This document shows, in pieces, positions 44,565-53,687 of a DNA stretch of 64,000 nt. Position numbers and translations under genes: made by a program. The stretch is from GCA-2401155 sp045047085 (GTDB taxonomy: Bacteria > Pseudomonadota > Alphaproteobacteria > Rhizobiales > Rhizobiaceae), in the NCBI GenBank assembly GCA_045047085.1, contig JASFYT010000031.1, positions 7,809-71,808 of the forward strand, given 5' to 3'. Position 1 is the stretch's first letter, and each line of letters begins with the position of its first letter. Below the pieces are notes generated by a model. The model was not told where the DNA came from. It ran no database searches and saw nothing but the letters and a program-made list of their open reading frames with translations.

Positions 44565-45520
44565 AATTCATCTCCCGTGTTTCCACCTGCTTTTGTTCTT
44601 AGGAAGGCTTCCCCGCAGGCTTTGGAAAGCGTTCTCACGCGTAATATATAACTCTGGCGCTCGGTGACCGAAATAACGCCCCTTGCGTCCAGCAAATTGA
44701 ATACGTGGCTGGCTTTAATGCACTGATCATAGGCTGGATGCGCCATAATGATTTTCTTGCCAGTCTTTGGGTCTGTCTCTTCCTGTTCCAAAATGCGTTT
44801 ACACTCGCCTTCCGCATCTTCGAAGTGCTTCAATAGAATATCGGTGTTTGCAACATCGAAATTCCAGCGGGAATATTCACGTTCTGTCTGCTGGAATATA
44901 TCACCATAGGTGACTTTGTCATTGCCTTCACGACCATTAAAATTGAGGTCGTAAACATTATCAACATCCTGCACATACATTGCGAGGCGTTCAAGGCCAT
45001 ATGTGAGTTCACCCGCAACAGGGGAACATTCCTGCCCGCAGACCTGCTGAAAATAGGTGAATTGCGAAACTTCCATGCCATCGCACCAGACTTCCCAGCC
45101 AAGACCCCATGCACCCAGAGTGGGGCTTTCCCAATCGTCTTCAACAAAGCGGATATCATGCAGGTTTGTATCAATGCCGATAGCCTTTAGGGAACCTAGA
45201 TAGAGTTCCTGCAAATTGGGTGGAGATGGCTTTAACAGCACCTGATATTGATAATAGTGCTGCAAGCGGTTTGGGTTTTCACCGTAGCGACCATCGGTGG
45301 GGCGACGTGATGGCTGCACATAAGCGGCGTTCCAAGATTTTGGCCCCAGCGCTCGCAAGGTTGTGGCTGGATGAAATGTACCAGCGCCCACTTCCATATC
45401 ATAAGGTTGCAGCACCACACAGCCGTAATCGGCCCAATATTGATGCAGGGTTAAAATCAAACCCTGAAAGGAATTGGTTGGTTGCATATGTGCGGGTATG
45501 GAGGCGTTTGTATCAGTCAT
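44561..45520 (-). CDS. glyQ: Glycine--tRNA ligase alpha subunit
   Basis: A 319-residue catalytic alpha subunit. NSFQGLILTLHQYWADYGCVVLQPYDMEVGAGTFHPATTLRALG (in pieces), AYVQPSRRPTDGRYGENPNRLQHYYQ, ESPTLGAWGLGWEVWCDGMEVSQFTYFQQ and AGELTYGLERLAMY cover motifs 1-3 of this class II synthetase. ATG 45520 (MTDTNASIPAHM) is used; MQPTNSF at 45487 is another possible start. The stop overlaps the next gene as ATGA. Confidence 0.97.
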   Translation of the reverse strand: MTDTNASIPAHMQPTNSFQGLILTLHQYWADYGCVVLQPYDMEVGAGTFHPATTLRALGPKSWNAAYVQPSRRPTDGRYGENPNRLQHYYQYQVLLKPSPPNLQELYLGSLKAIGIDTNLHDIRFVEDDWESPTLGAWGLGWEVWCDGMEVSQFTYFQQVCGQECSPVAGELTYGLERLAMYVQDVDNVYDLNFNGREGNDKVTYGDIFQQTEREYSRWNFDVANTDILLKHFEDAEGECKRILEQEETDPKTGKKIIMAHPAYDQCIKASHVFNLLDARGVISVTERQSYILRVRTLSKACGEAFLRTKAGGNTGDEL

Positions 45521-45623
45521 TTTGGCCCGTGAGATTTGCGAACAAGTCAGATTATTGTCTTCTCGCGAAACCTACCCATTTAAGCGGCCCCGTCAAGAAA
45601 CATCCACCGATATCGAAGGTTAA

Positions 45624-45806
45624 TCACTCGTCGTCAGGGCGAAACACACCGTCTGGTCCTTCTTTTAGTGAAGGCACCACTTTTTCTCCCCGTTTTTGTT
45701 CGGTTTTTTCCAATTCGTCTGCGGCGCGTTGCATCTCTTTGCGAAAAGCTTTGTAGCCTACCCACGCAACCCCGCCAATCAGAGCGAATGCGGTTAATTG
45801 CAACAT
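45624..45806 (-). CDS. Small single-helix membrane protein
   Basis: A 60-residue protein with one N-terminal transmembrane helix (LQLTAFALIGGVAWVGYKAF) and a charged, partly coiled-coil tail (RKEMQRAADELEKTEQKRGEK) ending in PDGVFRPDDE. Rhizobial genomes carry a similar small protein between the S49 peptidase and glyQ. GGGGAAAAC precedes ATG 45806; 21 bases separate it from the peptidase gene upstream. Function unknown. Confidence 0.75.
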   Translation of the reverse strand: MLQLTAFALIGGVAWVGYKAFRKEMQRAADELEKTEQKRGEKVVPSLKEGPDGVFRPDDE

Positions 45807-45827
45807 GTTTTCCCCTAACTTCTTTCC

Positions 45828-46682
45828 TTAAAGCCCAAAGCGGTTCCAGTGGGCGCGTTCTTCAATGGCGTCCAATACACCAATCGCCAGACCGCCTGCC
45901 GCAGCAGATGTTAATTCCGTGCTGACCCCAGGTACATTACGCCCAAAAAACCCACGCTTTGGTTGAATGAGTTTGAGTTTTGTCTTCTCACCATAGCGCT
46001 CCTTGAGCACGGCGCTCATATGTCCGAAACCATCGATCAGGCCCAGCTCTTTAGCCGGCCTGCCAGTCCAGAACATGCCTGTGAAAATATCCTTATTGTC
46101 GCTCAATTTATCACCACGACGTTCTTTGACCATATCGATGAAAATTTCATGGATATCAAGCTGGAGTTTTTTGATGTGGTCAATATCTGATTTCTTTTCT
46201 GGCTGAAACGGATCGAGGCCAACCTTGTTTTTACCGGCTGTATAAACCCGCCGTTCAATACCAAGTTTATCAATTGCCTTGTCAAAACCGAAACCGGCAG
46301 CAACAACGCCAATGGAGCCGACAATCGATGTTTCGTCAGCGATGATCTCGTCACCGGCAAGGGCAATCATGTAGCCACCGGAAGCTGCTACGTCCTCAAC
46401 AAAAATCAAAACTTTTTTATCTTTTTCTTTCGCCAGCTCGCGGATGCGCGAATAAATCAGTCTGGATTGTACGGGCGAACCACCCGGGGAATTGATAGAA
46501 ATTGCAACAACTGGTGCGTCCTTGAAGGCAAAGGCCTTTGCCAAAACACCGGCAGTTGAGGCCAAGGACAGGTTTTGTTTGAAGGCTGATCCGCCTGAAG
46601 CAATGACGCCAGATAATCTGACCACCGGAATAATTTTATGATCTTTGCGGAACTTTGCTGGAAGTAATTTTTTAAATTGCAT
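45828..46682 (-). CDS. S49 family serine peptidase (SppA/SohB-like)
   Basis: A 284-residue single-domain S49 peptidase. INSPGGSPVQSRLIYSRIR, VEDVAASGGYMIALAGDEIIAD (nucleophile Ser in ASGGY) and GSIGVVAAGFGF are typical; the general-base Lys lies further on, in the segment after YTAGKNKVGLDPFQPEKKSD. I see no clear N-terminal helix, so it may be cytosolic or peripherally attached. SppA-type enzymes digest signal-peptide remnants. ATG 46682 follows GGGGCAAAA. Confidence 0.9.
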   Translation of the reverse strand: MQFKKLLPAKFRKDHKIIPVVRLSGVIASGGSAFKQNLSLASTAGVLAKAFAFKDAPVVAISINSPGGSPVQSRLIYSRIRELAKEKDKKVLIFVEDVAASGGYMIALAGDEIIADETSIVGSIGVVAAGFGFDKAIDKLGIERRVYTAGKNKVGLDPFQPEKKSDIDHIKKLQLDIHEIFIDMVKERRGDKLSDNKDIFTGMFWTGRPAKELGLIDGFGHMSAVLKERYGEKTKLKLIQPKRGFFGRNVPGVSTELTSAAAGGLAIGVLDAIEERAHWNRFGL

Positions 46683-46741
46683 TTTTGCCCCAGGGCTTTG
46701 AGTTTAATATTGAAACTCAAAATGGAGCTTGTTGAGCCAAT

Positions 46742-47539
46742 TTACAAGATATCAACAAAATTCAAATTACGATTTCCATTTAGTATCTCGTTGGCTTCTT
46801 TGGAAGGCCTGCCATCATCGTCATGCATAACCAGTCCCGGCACCAGCCGAAGCGGCGCTTTGGAACCTGCAATGCCGCGTACGATGATGCGTTTTGCTGT
46901 TTCATTTTTACGGGAAAAAATTGGCAGGATGGTGAGGTTTCCAAATCTGCCTTGTGAGCAGGCAATGATCTCGCCCAGACGTTCACTTCGATAAATTAAC
47001 GATAGAGTTCCGCCAGGCTTGAGGATAGCTGAAGCCGTGCGCAACCATGCGTCTAACCCGCCATCGGCCATCACATGGGCTTCTGCGCGCATGGGATCAG
47101 GGGAAGCGCGCAAATTTGGCTGATTATAGGGGGGATTCAAAATAACATGGTCAACGCTATTGGGTTTCATGCCGGCAGCGTTTCTTTTGTCACCGGATAA
47201 AGTCACATCAGCCTGGATGATGTTTACTCGGTTCAGGAAGTGGTTGTTGGCCGACAAGAGCAGGGTTTGTTTTGCAAGATCCACCTGATGCTCGTTGATT
47301 TCCACCAACAATACAGAAAGATTTTTGTGGATGTTTATGGCGGCCAACCCCGCTGCTCCACTGGCTGCACCCAGATCGGCAACAAAACCATAAGAATCAT
47401 CCGGCAGGCTTGCGGCAAGCAACATTGCATCCATACCGGCGCGGTGGCCCTTATCGGTAAATTGCAACATTTCAAAGCTGCCGCTTTCACTGCCCTTGTG
47501 AAAGACATCCCTGGAAATATCTTTGGTAAGATTACTCAT
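46742..47539 (-). CDS. tRNA1(Val) A37 N6-methyltransferase family protein
   Basis: A 265-residue Rossmann-fold methyltransferase. QFTDKGHRAGMDAMLLAASLP, VADLGAASGAAGLAAI (SAM motif I) and DHVILNPPYNQPNLRASP (NPPY, for N6-adenine or related methylation) match TrmN6/YfiC-type enzymes. A C-terminal segment IRGIAGSKAPLRLVPGLVMHDDDG is conserved in the family. The target tRNA is inferred from homology only. ATG 47539 nearly abuts the DUF2007 gene (stop 47542); a TTG at 47545 is an alternative. Confidence 0.88.
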   Translation of the reverse strand: MSNLTKDISRDVFHKGSESGSFEMLQFTDKGHRAGMDAMLLAASLPDDSYGFVADLGAASGAAGLAAINIHKNLSVLLVEINEHQVDLAKQTLLLSANNHFLNRVNIIQADVTLSGDKRNAAGMKPNSVDHVILNPPYNQPNLRASPDPMRAEAHVMADGGLDAWLRTASAILKPGGTLSLIYRSERLGEIIACSQGRFGNLTILPIFSRKNETAKRIIVRGIAGSKAPLRLVPGLVMHDDDGRPSKEANEILNGNRNLNFVDIL

Positions 47540-47541
47540 CC

Positions 47542-47775
47542 TCAAGAACCTGTTGATGCTTTGAGTTCGTGCCCCAAATCGGCATCCAGTAAAATACGCC
47601 TTGCCCTATGCAGTGCTTCATTTTTCACCATTACGCGCCGCGGGATTGCGCCAATGGAGCCTTCAAGCATGCTCATATTTTGGTCAAATACAAGAAACTC
47701 AATATTCTGCTCGTTAAGCAAAGCCTCAACGAAGGAAATGGTCACAAGATTATTGGTTTTAATGAGTTCAATCAT
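47542..47775 (-). CDS. DUF2007 family protein (putative signal-transducing protein)
   Basis: A 77-residue protein starting MIELIKTNNLVTISFVEALL, followed by IEFLVFDQNMSMLEGSIGAIPRRVMV and a helical end ARRILLDADLG. This is the short DUF2007 domain (a ferredoxin-like fold related to PII-like proteins), with no assigned function. I chose ATG 47775 (GGGGCGTTAT upstream) since family members begin there; the frame extends to 47886. It is directly before, and probably coupled to, the tRNA methyltransferase. Confidence 0.85.
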   Translation of the reverse strand: MIELIKTNNLVTISFVEALLNEQNIEFLVFDQNMSMLEGSIGAIPRRVMVKNEALHRARRILLDADLGHELKASTGS

Positions 47776-47983
47776 ATAACGCCCCATTTGGTATGGTGGA
47801 AAAATGCCACTGTCGAGCTCACTTTTCAAGCCACGCTTGTTCACTGGTAATAAACTTCTGGTGACCAGCCGCCCATTTTCACCCATTAATCGGTAGAAAC
47901 CAGCTATTTACCAAGAGTTGTGTCAATCTATCTCTTGCACCTTCGAGGCGGCAAGATTACTTTCATGTGGAACGACCTTACTC

Positions 47984-47989
47984 TATAAT
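47984..47989 (+). promoter_or_regulatory. Consensus -10 element upstream of the polyprenyl synthase gene
   Basis: A perfect TATAAT lies 33 bases before ATG 48022. The sequence 17 bases upstream (TTTCAT at 47961-47966) is a poor -35. It is a plausible promoter for the polyprenyl diphosphate synthase and perhaps the TPR gene, which points the same way. Confidence 0.35.
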
Positions 47990-48021
47990 GATAATATGAT
48001 CGCATATAGGAAATTGAACGA

Positions 48022-49038
48022 ATGTCAGGTGTTGTAGTACCGATTGGTGAAAAGCCAACAAATGCCAGCATTAAACCACTGATGCAATTGGTCGGCAACG
48101 ACATGGAACGGGTAAACTCTTTGATCCTGTCGAAAACCGGATCAGATGTGAAAATGATCCCTGAAATTGCCAAGCATTTGATTGATTCAGGCGGCAAAAG
48201 ATTACGCCCGATGATTACTCTTGCAGCGGCACAAATGTGTGGCTATGAGGGCGATCACCACGTTACGTTGGCTGCCAGTGTGGAATTTATGCACACAGCA
48301 ACGTTGCTGCATGATGATGTGGTTGACGAAAGCGATATGCGCCGGGGTAAACAAGCTGCTCGGATGCTTTGGGGTAATGAGGCCAGTGTGCTCGTTGGCG
48401 ACTTTTTACTCGGTCAGGCTTTTCGCATGATGGTAGATGTGGGTTCGCTCAGCGCTCTTGGAGTATTGTCTCATGCTGCAACCGTAATTGCAGAGGGTGA
48501 AGTGCTGCAACTTGCGGCGGCAAAAAATCTTGAAACCACGGAAGACGAATATCTGACGGTGATCCGTTCAAAAACAGCGGCGCTTTTTGCAGCCGCCGCT
48601 GAAGTCGGGCCTATCATTGCCGGGCGCGATCAATCGATCATCAATGGTTTTAGGTCTTATGGCGCCAATCTTGGGGTGGCCTTCCAGCTGATTGATGATG
48701 CTCTTGATTATATCGGATCCACTTCCAGCCTTGGCAAAAATGTTGGCGATGATTTCCGTGAAGGCAAAATTACTCTTCCTGTGGTGTTGAGTTATCGCCG
48801 TGGCAGCGATGAGGAACGAAAATTCTGGAAAGATGCAATGTCTAACGGACAGACCAGTGATGCGGCGCTGGAGAATGCTCTTCATTTGATTACAAAATAT
48901 GAGGCAATCAGCGATACAGTATTGCGGGCTCGCCACTACACGGAAGTCGCCAAGGATGCCTTGGCACCAATGCCATCATCGGCCCATAAAGACGCGCTAA
49001 TTGATGTGTTGGAGTTTTGTATCAGTCGGGCCGAATAG
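48022..49038 (+). CDS. Polyprenyl diphosphate synthase (ubiquinone side chain)
   Basis: A 338-residue trans-prenyltransferase. GGKRLRPMITLAAAQMCGY, the first aspartate-rich motif LLHDDVVDESDMRRGKQAA, GDFLLGQAFRMMVD, and the second motif FQLIDDALDYIG are intact. Small residues before the first DDxxD are typical of long-chain (octa- to decaprenyl) synthases such as IspB/DdsA; the exact chain length cannot be read. It would supply UbiA, encoded at 39 kb. Confidence 0.94.
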   Translation: MSGVVVPIGEKPTNASIKPLMQLVGNDMERVNSLILSKTGSDVKMIPEIAKHLIDSGGKRLRPMITLAAAQMCGYEGDHHVTLAASVEFMHTATLLHDDVVDESDMRRGKQAARMLWGNEASVLVGDFLLGQAFRMMVDVGSLSALGVLSHAATVIAEGEVLQLAAAKNLETTEDEYLTVIRSKTAALFAAAAEVGPIIAGRDQSIINGFRSYGANLGVAFQLIDDALDYIGSTSSLGKNVGDDFREGKITLPVVLSYRRGSDEERKFWKDAMSNGQTSDAALENALHLITKYEAISDTVLRARHYTEVAKDALAPMPSSAHKDALIDVLEFCISRAE

Positions 49039-49073
49039 GCCGTGAAAATCACAAATAGTTATTTGGGAAACAT

Positions 49074-50813
49074 ATGAAAAAAATATTATTAGGCTTCTGC
49101 ACCGGTTTGGTTTTTCTTGCTTTGAACTTCTCAACGCCCTCTGTGGCGCTGGAAACAGAGATTGAGGAAACTGTTGATAATGCGAGCCTTGCAGGCAGTT
49201 TTTTGGCCGCCCAAATTGCTGGACGAGATAATGATGACAGTGCAGCGGTGGCTTTTTATTCCCGTGCCGTGTCACTGGACCCGGAAAATGTAGAGTTAAA
49301 ACGTAATCTGTTTGTTGCGCTGATGGCCAATGGCAAAATTTCAGACGCAATTGCCATTGCCGATGCGGTTCAAGGTGGGGGTAATCCTGTATTCCTTGCC
49401 AAGATTGCCTTAGGCGTTGAAGCATTGCGCAAACGGTCATGGACGAAAGTCCCACTGGCGCTGGCCGATATTCGCGGCAATGATCTCAACAAACTGACGG
49501 CTGGTATTATCAAGAGCTGGGCTCTGATTGGTGCGGGCGATCTGAAAGGTGCTATAGCGAACGCTGAAGAAATCAAAGGTCCAGACTGGTTAACATTGGT
49601 TCGCGACTACCATATGGGACTTATGTTTGCTGCCAGCGGCGACAATAAAAATGCCGCAGTTCGCTTTTCCAAAGTGCTTGAAAAAAGGCAATTAGCCTCG
49701 GTCCTGACAGAAACCTACGCCCGGGCAATTGAAGCTCTTGTACGTTCAGAAATTCGAGCTGGAAATAAAGACAAGGCAATTTCTGCACTGACAAAAGGCA
49801 GCCGTTTTCTACCAGACCATGCGGCTTTTACGGCACTTCAAAGAGCTATGGGTGACGAAAAGGCGGTGACACCATTGGTGACTTCGCCGCAGGAAGGGGC
49901 AGCAGAATTACTGTTTAATATCGCCTCTGCCATTGGACGCGAAGGGGGAACGCCTTTTGCAAAAACTCACCTTCAACTTGCCAATTATCTGAATGGCGGC
50001 ATTGACGTAATTTCGTTCGCTCTGGCTGGTATTTATGAACGCCAAAAGCACTATGTTGATGCCAATCAACTGCTGGAAACCATTACCGAATTATCTCCAC
50101 TATTTCATCGTGCGTCGATTGCCAAAGCATTGAACCTTTCGTCTATTGGTGAAAAAGATCAAGCGATTGTCAGCCTTCGCGAACTGATTGCCGGGTCACC
50201 GAAGAACCTCACAACCTACATGACCCTTGGTGCATTGTTCAGTCGCGATAAGAATTACACCGAAGCCGCCGAGATATATGACCTTGCGGTTGCTGAAATC
50301 GGCGCACCTCAACCCTATCACTGGAATTTGTTTTTTCGTCTGGCAATTGCCCGGGAACGTCTGGACCATTGGGATCAGGCAGAACCTAACTTCAAAAAAG
50401 CACTGGAACTTTTCCCCAATCAGCCTGACGTATTAAATTATCTCGGATATTCCTGGATTGATAAGGGCATTCATCTTGATGAGGGCGTTGCAATGATCCG
50501 TAAGGCAGTGGAGTTAAAACCACGCTCTGGATATATTATCGATAGCCTTGGATGGGCCCACTATAAGCTGGCCGATTATGATCAGGCGGTTCGTGAGCTG
50601 GAGCGGGCTGTGCAACTCATGTCGCAAGATGCCACGGTCAATGATCACCTTGGAGATGCTTATTGGAAGGTTGGGCGAAAACTGGAAGCAACATTCCAGT
50701 GGAAACACGCAATCAACTCCAAGCCGGAACCGGCGGAAAAAGCAAAAATTGAAAAAAAACTGCAACATGGTCTGGTTGATGAAACCGATGATACCGCGCA
50801 AAATGCGAATTAA
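49074..50813 (+). CDS. Exported tetratricopeptide-repeat protein
   Basis: A 579-residue protein with a signal peptide (KKILLGFCTGLVFLALNFSTPSVA) and TPR repeats throughout, clearest at the start (SLAGSFLAAQIAGRDND, AVAFYSRAVSLDPENVELKRN) and end (DQAEPNFKKALELFPNQPDVLNYLGYSWIDKG, AVELKPRSGYIIDSLGWAHYK, AVRELERAVQLMSQDATVNDHLGDAYWKVG). The C-terminal pattern LNYLGYSWIDKG..LDE is that of a TPR family common in alphaproteobacteria. Likely periplasmic protein-interaction scaffold; partner unknown. ispE follows after 39 bases. Confidence 0.88.
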   Translation: MKKILLGFCTGLVFLALNFSTPSVALETEIEETVDNASLAGSFLAAQIAGRDNDDSAAVAFYSRAVSLDPENVELKRNLFVALMANGKISDAIAIADAVQGGGNPVFLAKIALGVEALRKRSWTKVPLALADIRGNDLNKLTAGIIKSWALIGAGDLKGAIANAEEIKGPDWLTLVRDYHMGLMFAASGDNKNAAVRFSKVLEKRQLASVLTETYARAIEALVRSEIRAGNKDKAISALTKGSRFLPDHAAFTALQRAMGDEKAVTPLVTSPQEGAAELLFNIASAIGREGGTPFAKTHLQLANYLNGGIDVISFALAGIYERQKHYVDANQLLETITELSPLFHRASIAKALNLSSIGEKDQAIVSLRELIAGSPKNLTTYMTLGALFSRDKNYTEAAEIYDLAVAEIGAPQPYHWNLFFRLAIARERLDHWDQAEPNFKKALELFPNQPDVLNYLGYSWIDKGIHLDEGVAMIRKAVELKPRSGYIIDSLGWAHYKLADYDQAVRELERAVQLMSQDATVNDHLGDAYWKVGRKLEATFQWKHAINSKPEPAEKAKIEKKLQHGLVDETDDTAQNAN

Positions 50814-50852
50814 AATTCGTCGTTTGGCGGATATCCGTCAATCACAAATTGG

Positions 50853-51743
50853 ATGAAAATTCTCTGCCGCGCCCCTGCCAAGATTAATCTGGCTTTGCAC
50901 ATTACTGGTCAGCGTGATGATGGTTATCACCTGCTTGATACGCTGGTGGTTTTTACAGCGTTGGGGGATGAACTTCTCATTTCAACTCCGGATGGCCTCA
51001 TCGAAGACCGGTTGGAATTATCAGGCCCGTTTTGCGACACTCTATCTATTGGTCGTGATAATCTGGTTTTGCGCGCTGTTACCCAATTACGCGAAATATT
51101 GGTTTCACTGAGAATTTCAGCGCCCGCTGTTCGTATCCAGTTACAAAAAAATCTTCCGGTTTCAAGCGGTATCGGCGGCGGTTCGGCTGATGCTGCTGCG
51201 ACCCTGCTGGGACTGAAAAATCTCTGGAATTTTCACGACGACGAAGCGGTACTCGATGTGGCAAAGCAATTGGGTGCTGACGTTCCTATGTGCTTGCGAA
51301 GCAGCCCCTTGCGCGCGCGCGGTGTGGGCGACGAAATAACTTTGTTGGATGGATTTGGAGACTTTCATTTGCTGTTGGTCAATCCCGGTATTAGCATTGC
51401 TACCAAGGATATATTCAAATCCCTTGTGAACAAGATAAATTCGCGTATGGAATTACCCAATCATTTCACCATCCAGACGCTATACGGAACCAGAAACGAT
51501 TTGCAGGAACCTGCAATTTCTCATGCGCCAATCATCCAAAGCGTTATTGAGTTAATCGCAAATTTACCGCAAGTTCAATTTGCCCGAATGAGTGGTTCGG
51601 GTGCCACATGTTTTGGGGTTTTTGAGACAGCCGAAGCTGCCGAAAATGCAAAAATTGTCTTATCAGGCCAACACCCAGAATGGTGGGTCATGAGTACCAA
51701 TTTATTCAACAACAGAGAGGAACTTGATCGTGTCATCCAATAA
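50853..51743 (+). CDS. ispE: 4-diphosphocytidyl-2-C-methyl-D-erythritol kinase
   Basis: A 296-residue GHMP kinase of the methylerythritol phosphate pathway. APAKINLALHITGQRDDGYHLLDTLVVF carries the catalytic Lys/Asp region, KNLPVSSGIGGGSADAAATL is the glycine-rich ATP loop (motif 2), and FARMSGSGATCFGVF is motif 3. Length normal. Its last 14 bases overlap the moaB start region. With ispH at 11 kb, the window encodes two steps of isoprenoid synthesis. Confidence 0.96.
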   Translation: MKILCRAPAKINLALHITGQRDDGYHLLDTLVVFTALGDELLISTPDGLIEDRLELSGPFCDTLSIGRDNLVLRAVTQLREILVSLRISAPAVRIQLQKNLPVSSGIGGGSADAAATLLGLKNLWNFHDDEAVLDVAKQLGADVPMCLRSSPLRARGVGDEITLLDGFGDFHLLLVNPGISIATKDIFKSLVNKINSRMELPNHFTIQTLYGTRNDLQEPAISHAPIIQSVIELIANLPQVQFARMSGSGATCFGVFETAEAAENAKIVLSGQHPEWWVMSTNLFNNREELDRVIQ

Positions 51744-52278
51744 TTCCCGTGAGTTTATTCCGGTGGGCTTTGCTGTCCTCACAGTATCTGACACACGCAC
51801 ACTTGATAAAGATAAATCGGGAAAAGTGCTGTCTGACCGATTGGAGAAAGACGGACATGCTTTGGTTGATCGCCAGATTACTACCGATGATGTGGAAAAA
51901 ATTCAGGCACAATTGAAGCGCTGGATTGCTCAAGATGATATTGACGTGATCCTTACGACAGGTGGCACGGGCTTTACCGGGCGTGATATTACGCCTGAGG
52001 CAGTGGAACCTTTGTTTGAAAAACGCATGGATGGATTTTCCAATGTTTTTCATCGCATCAGCTATGAAAAAATTGGTACATCAACCATCCAATCACGTGC
52101 GACTGCGGGTTTGGCTGGATCGACATTTATATTCTGCATTCCCGGCTCACCCGGTGCGTGCAAGGATGCCTGGGATGGCATACTGAGCCAGCAATTTGAC
52201 TATCGCCATATGCCCTGCAACTTCGTGGAAATCATGCCCAGGCTGGATGAGCATTTGAAGCGCGGTGCCGGTTCGTAA
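51730..52278 (+). CDS. moaB: Molybdenum cofactor biosynthesis protein B
   Basis: A 182-residue MogA/MoaB-family protein adenylating molybdopterin. VGFAVLTVSDTRTLDKDKSG, VDVILTTGGTGFTGRDITPEA (the substrate loop, read as DVILTTGGTG) and FIFCIPGSPGACKDAWDGIL are diagnostic. I chose GTG 51730, which has AGAGAGGAAC at suitable distance; a TTG at 51724 is in frame. The start lies inside the ispE end, indicating coupling. Other moa genes are not in the window. Confidence 0.93.
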   Translation: MSSNNSREFIPVGFAVLTVSDTRTLDKDKSGKVLSDRLEKDGHALVDRQITTDDVEKIQAQLKRWIAQDDIDVILTTGGTGFTGRDITPEAVEPLFEKRMDGFSNVFHRISYEKIGTSTIQSRATAGLAGSTFIFCIPGSPGACKDAWDGILSQQFDYRHMPCNFVEIMPRLDEHLKRGAGS

Positions 52279-52280
52279 CT

Positions 52281-53564
52281 CTAACGCAGCACCTTCGCCA
52301 GTTCACTGCTTGGAAAGCATGTGGGCTTGCGACCATTTTTTATTTGCCAACTGCCAATGGCACGTCGGGTTTTGAAACCGGCAAGGCCATCAGCCCCGCC
52401 TACATCGTGGCCCAGTTTTATAAGTCGTTTTTGCATTATCATCACCTGACCGCGTTTTAAGCCGCTAATTTTTTTCCAGCCCGCTTTAAATGGACTATTT
52501 CCATAGGCAATCCTGTCGGCAACATTACCGATGAACAAGGCATAGAGGTCCGAGTTGTTATAGGATTTTATCACATAGAAATTTGGTGTTGCGATGAAAG
52601 CAGGACCACTGAGACCCGCTGGCACAAGCAATGCGGCCTTGCGTTTTAATTCTGATTTGGGAAACGCCTTACCCGAAATGCGCATCACACCAGACTTGGC
52701 CCATGCAGATACGGCACGCATCTGGTCAGGGCCTTCGAGAGCACAGGAAACAGACGATGGCACCTTAGCTTCAAAGCCCCAATCCCTGTCCCGCTGCCAG
52801 CCATATTTATTGAGATAGTTGGCGATCGAAGCAAGTGTATCTGGAACCGATGTCCAGATGTTTCGTTTGCCATCCCCATCGAAATCTACCGCATATTCTA
52901 GAAAACTCGACGGAAGGAATTGCGGCTGTCCTAAGGCACCTGCCCATGAGCTTTTCATCGAATCGCGGGTGACATACCCCTTTTCAACCATGACAAGGGC
53001 TGCCAGAATTTCCTTATGAAAAAGTGGCTTTCTAGTGGACATGAAGGCTTTGGTGGTCAGAACCTGAATTGCATCATGGGGGATTTTTGCTCGACCAAAG
53101 CCTGATTCCCTCCCCCAGATCGCCAAAACGATGCGTCCGGGAACACCATATTTTTTCTCAATACGACTAAGAAGCTTTTTGTGCCGGGCAGCTAGTTTCC
53201 TGCCGGAAGCAACCAATGATCGTATTCGCTTTTCAGAAAAATAGGGTGCCGGACTACGGAATTCAGACTGTTGTTGGACCCGCGTAGATTTTGGCTTTGA
53301 TCTGGGCATCACCAAATCAGGTAATTTCCAGTTTATCTTCACACCCGACATAACTCTCTTGAAAGTTTGGGAGGAAACACCGCTGGATTGGGCATCTTTC
53401 CACAGGGTTTTGGAAATCCAGCGCTGGAACTGTTTTTCCACTGAAGCTTTCGAAGCAGCATGGACAGGTGAAGCGACTGAAAGCAAAGTAATTACCAATG
53501 ACACGATCAAATAGTTCCCGATCTTCAACCCAAATCTCCGCATTCCTAAATTCCACCGATTCAT
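52281..53564 (-). CDS. Lytic murein transglycosylase (MltB family) with peptidoglycan-binding domain
   Basis: A 427-residue exported enzyme. A signal peptide (YLIVSLVITLLSVASPVHAAS) precedes a catalytic domain with VLAIWGRESGFGRAK (catalytic Glu in RESGFG), GALGQPQFLPSSFLEYAVDFDGDGKRNIW and DTLASIANYLNKYGW, the MltB/SLT_2 pattern. A C-terminal PG_binding_1 domain follows (VMIMQKRLIKLGHDVGGADGLAGFKTRRAIGSWQ). It cleaves glycan strands to 1,6-anhydro-MurNAc ends. Its stop is 3 bases from the moaB stop (convergent). Confidence 0.94.
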   Translation of the reverse strand: MNRWNLGMRRFGLKIGNYLIVSLVITLLSVASPVHAASKASVEKQFQRWISKTLWKDAQSSGVSSQTFKRVMSGVKINWKLPDLVMPRSKPKSTRVQQQSEFRSPAPYFSEKRIRSLVASGRKLAARHKKLLSRIEKKYGVPGRIVLAIWGRESGFGRAKIPHDAIQVLTTKAFMSTRKPLFHKEILAALVMVEKGYVTRDSMKSSWAGALGQPQFLPSSFLEYAVDFDGDGKRNIWTSVPDTLASIANYLNKYGWQRDRDWGFEAKVPSSVSCALEGPDQMRAVSAWAKSGVMRISGKAFPKSELKRKAALLVPAGLSGPAFIATPNFYVIKSYNNSDLYALFIGNVADRIAYGNSPFKAGWKKISGLKRGQVMIMQKRLIKLGHDVGGADGLAGFKTRRAIGSWQIKNGRKPTCFPSSELAKVLR

Positions 53565-53687
53565 TGAATTAGTCCCACCAACTTATGCCTTAGAATTATG
53601 TTTCTTTCAAAGCAATCCAATTTGTTCTTGTTTTGTTCTATTTCATATGATAATCATGTTTTCCTGGAGCAGGCAAGGAGAAATATT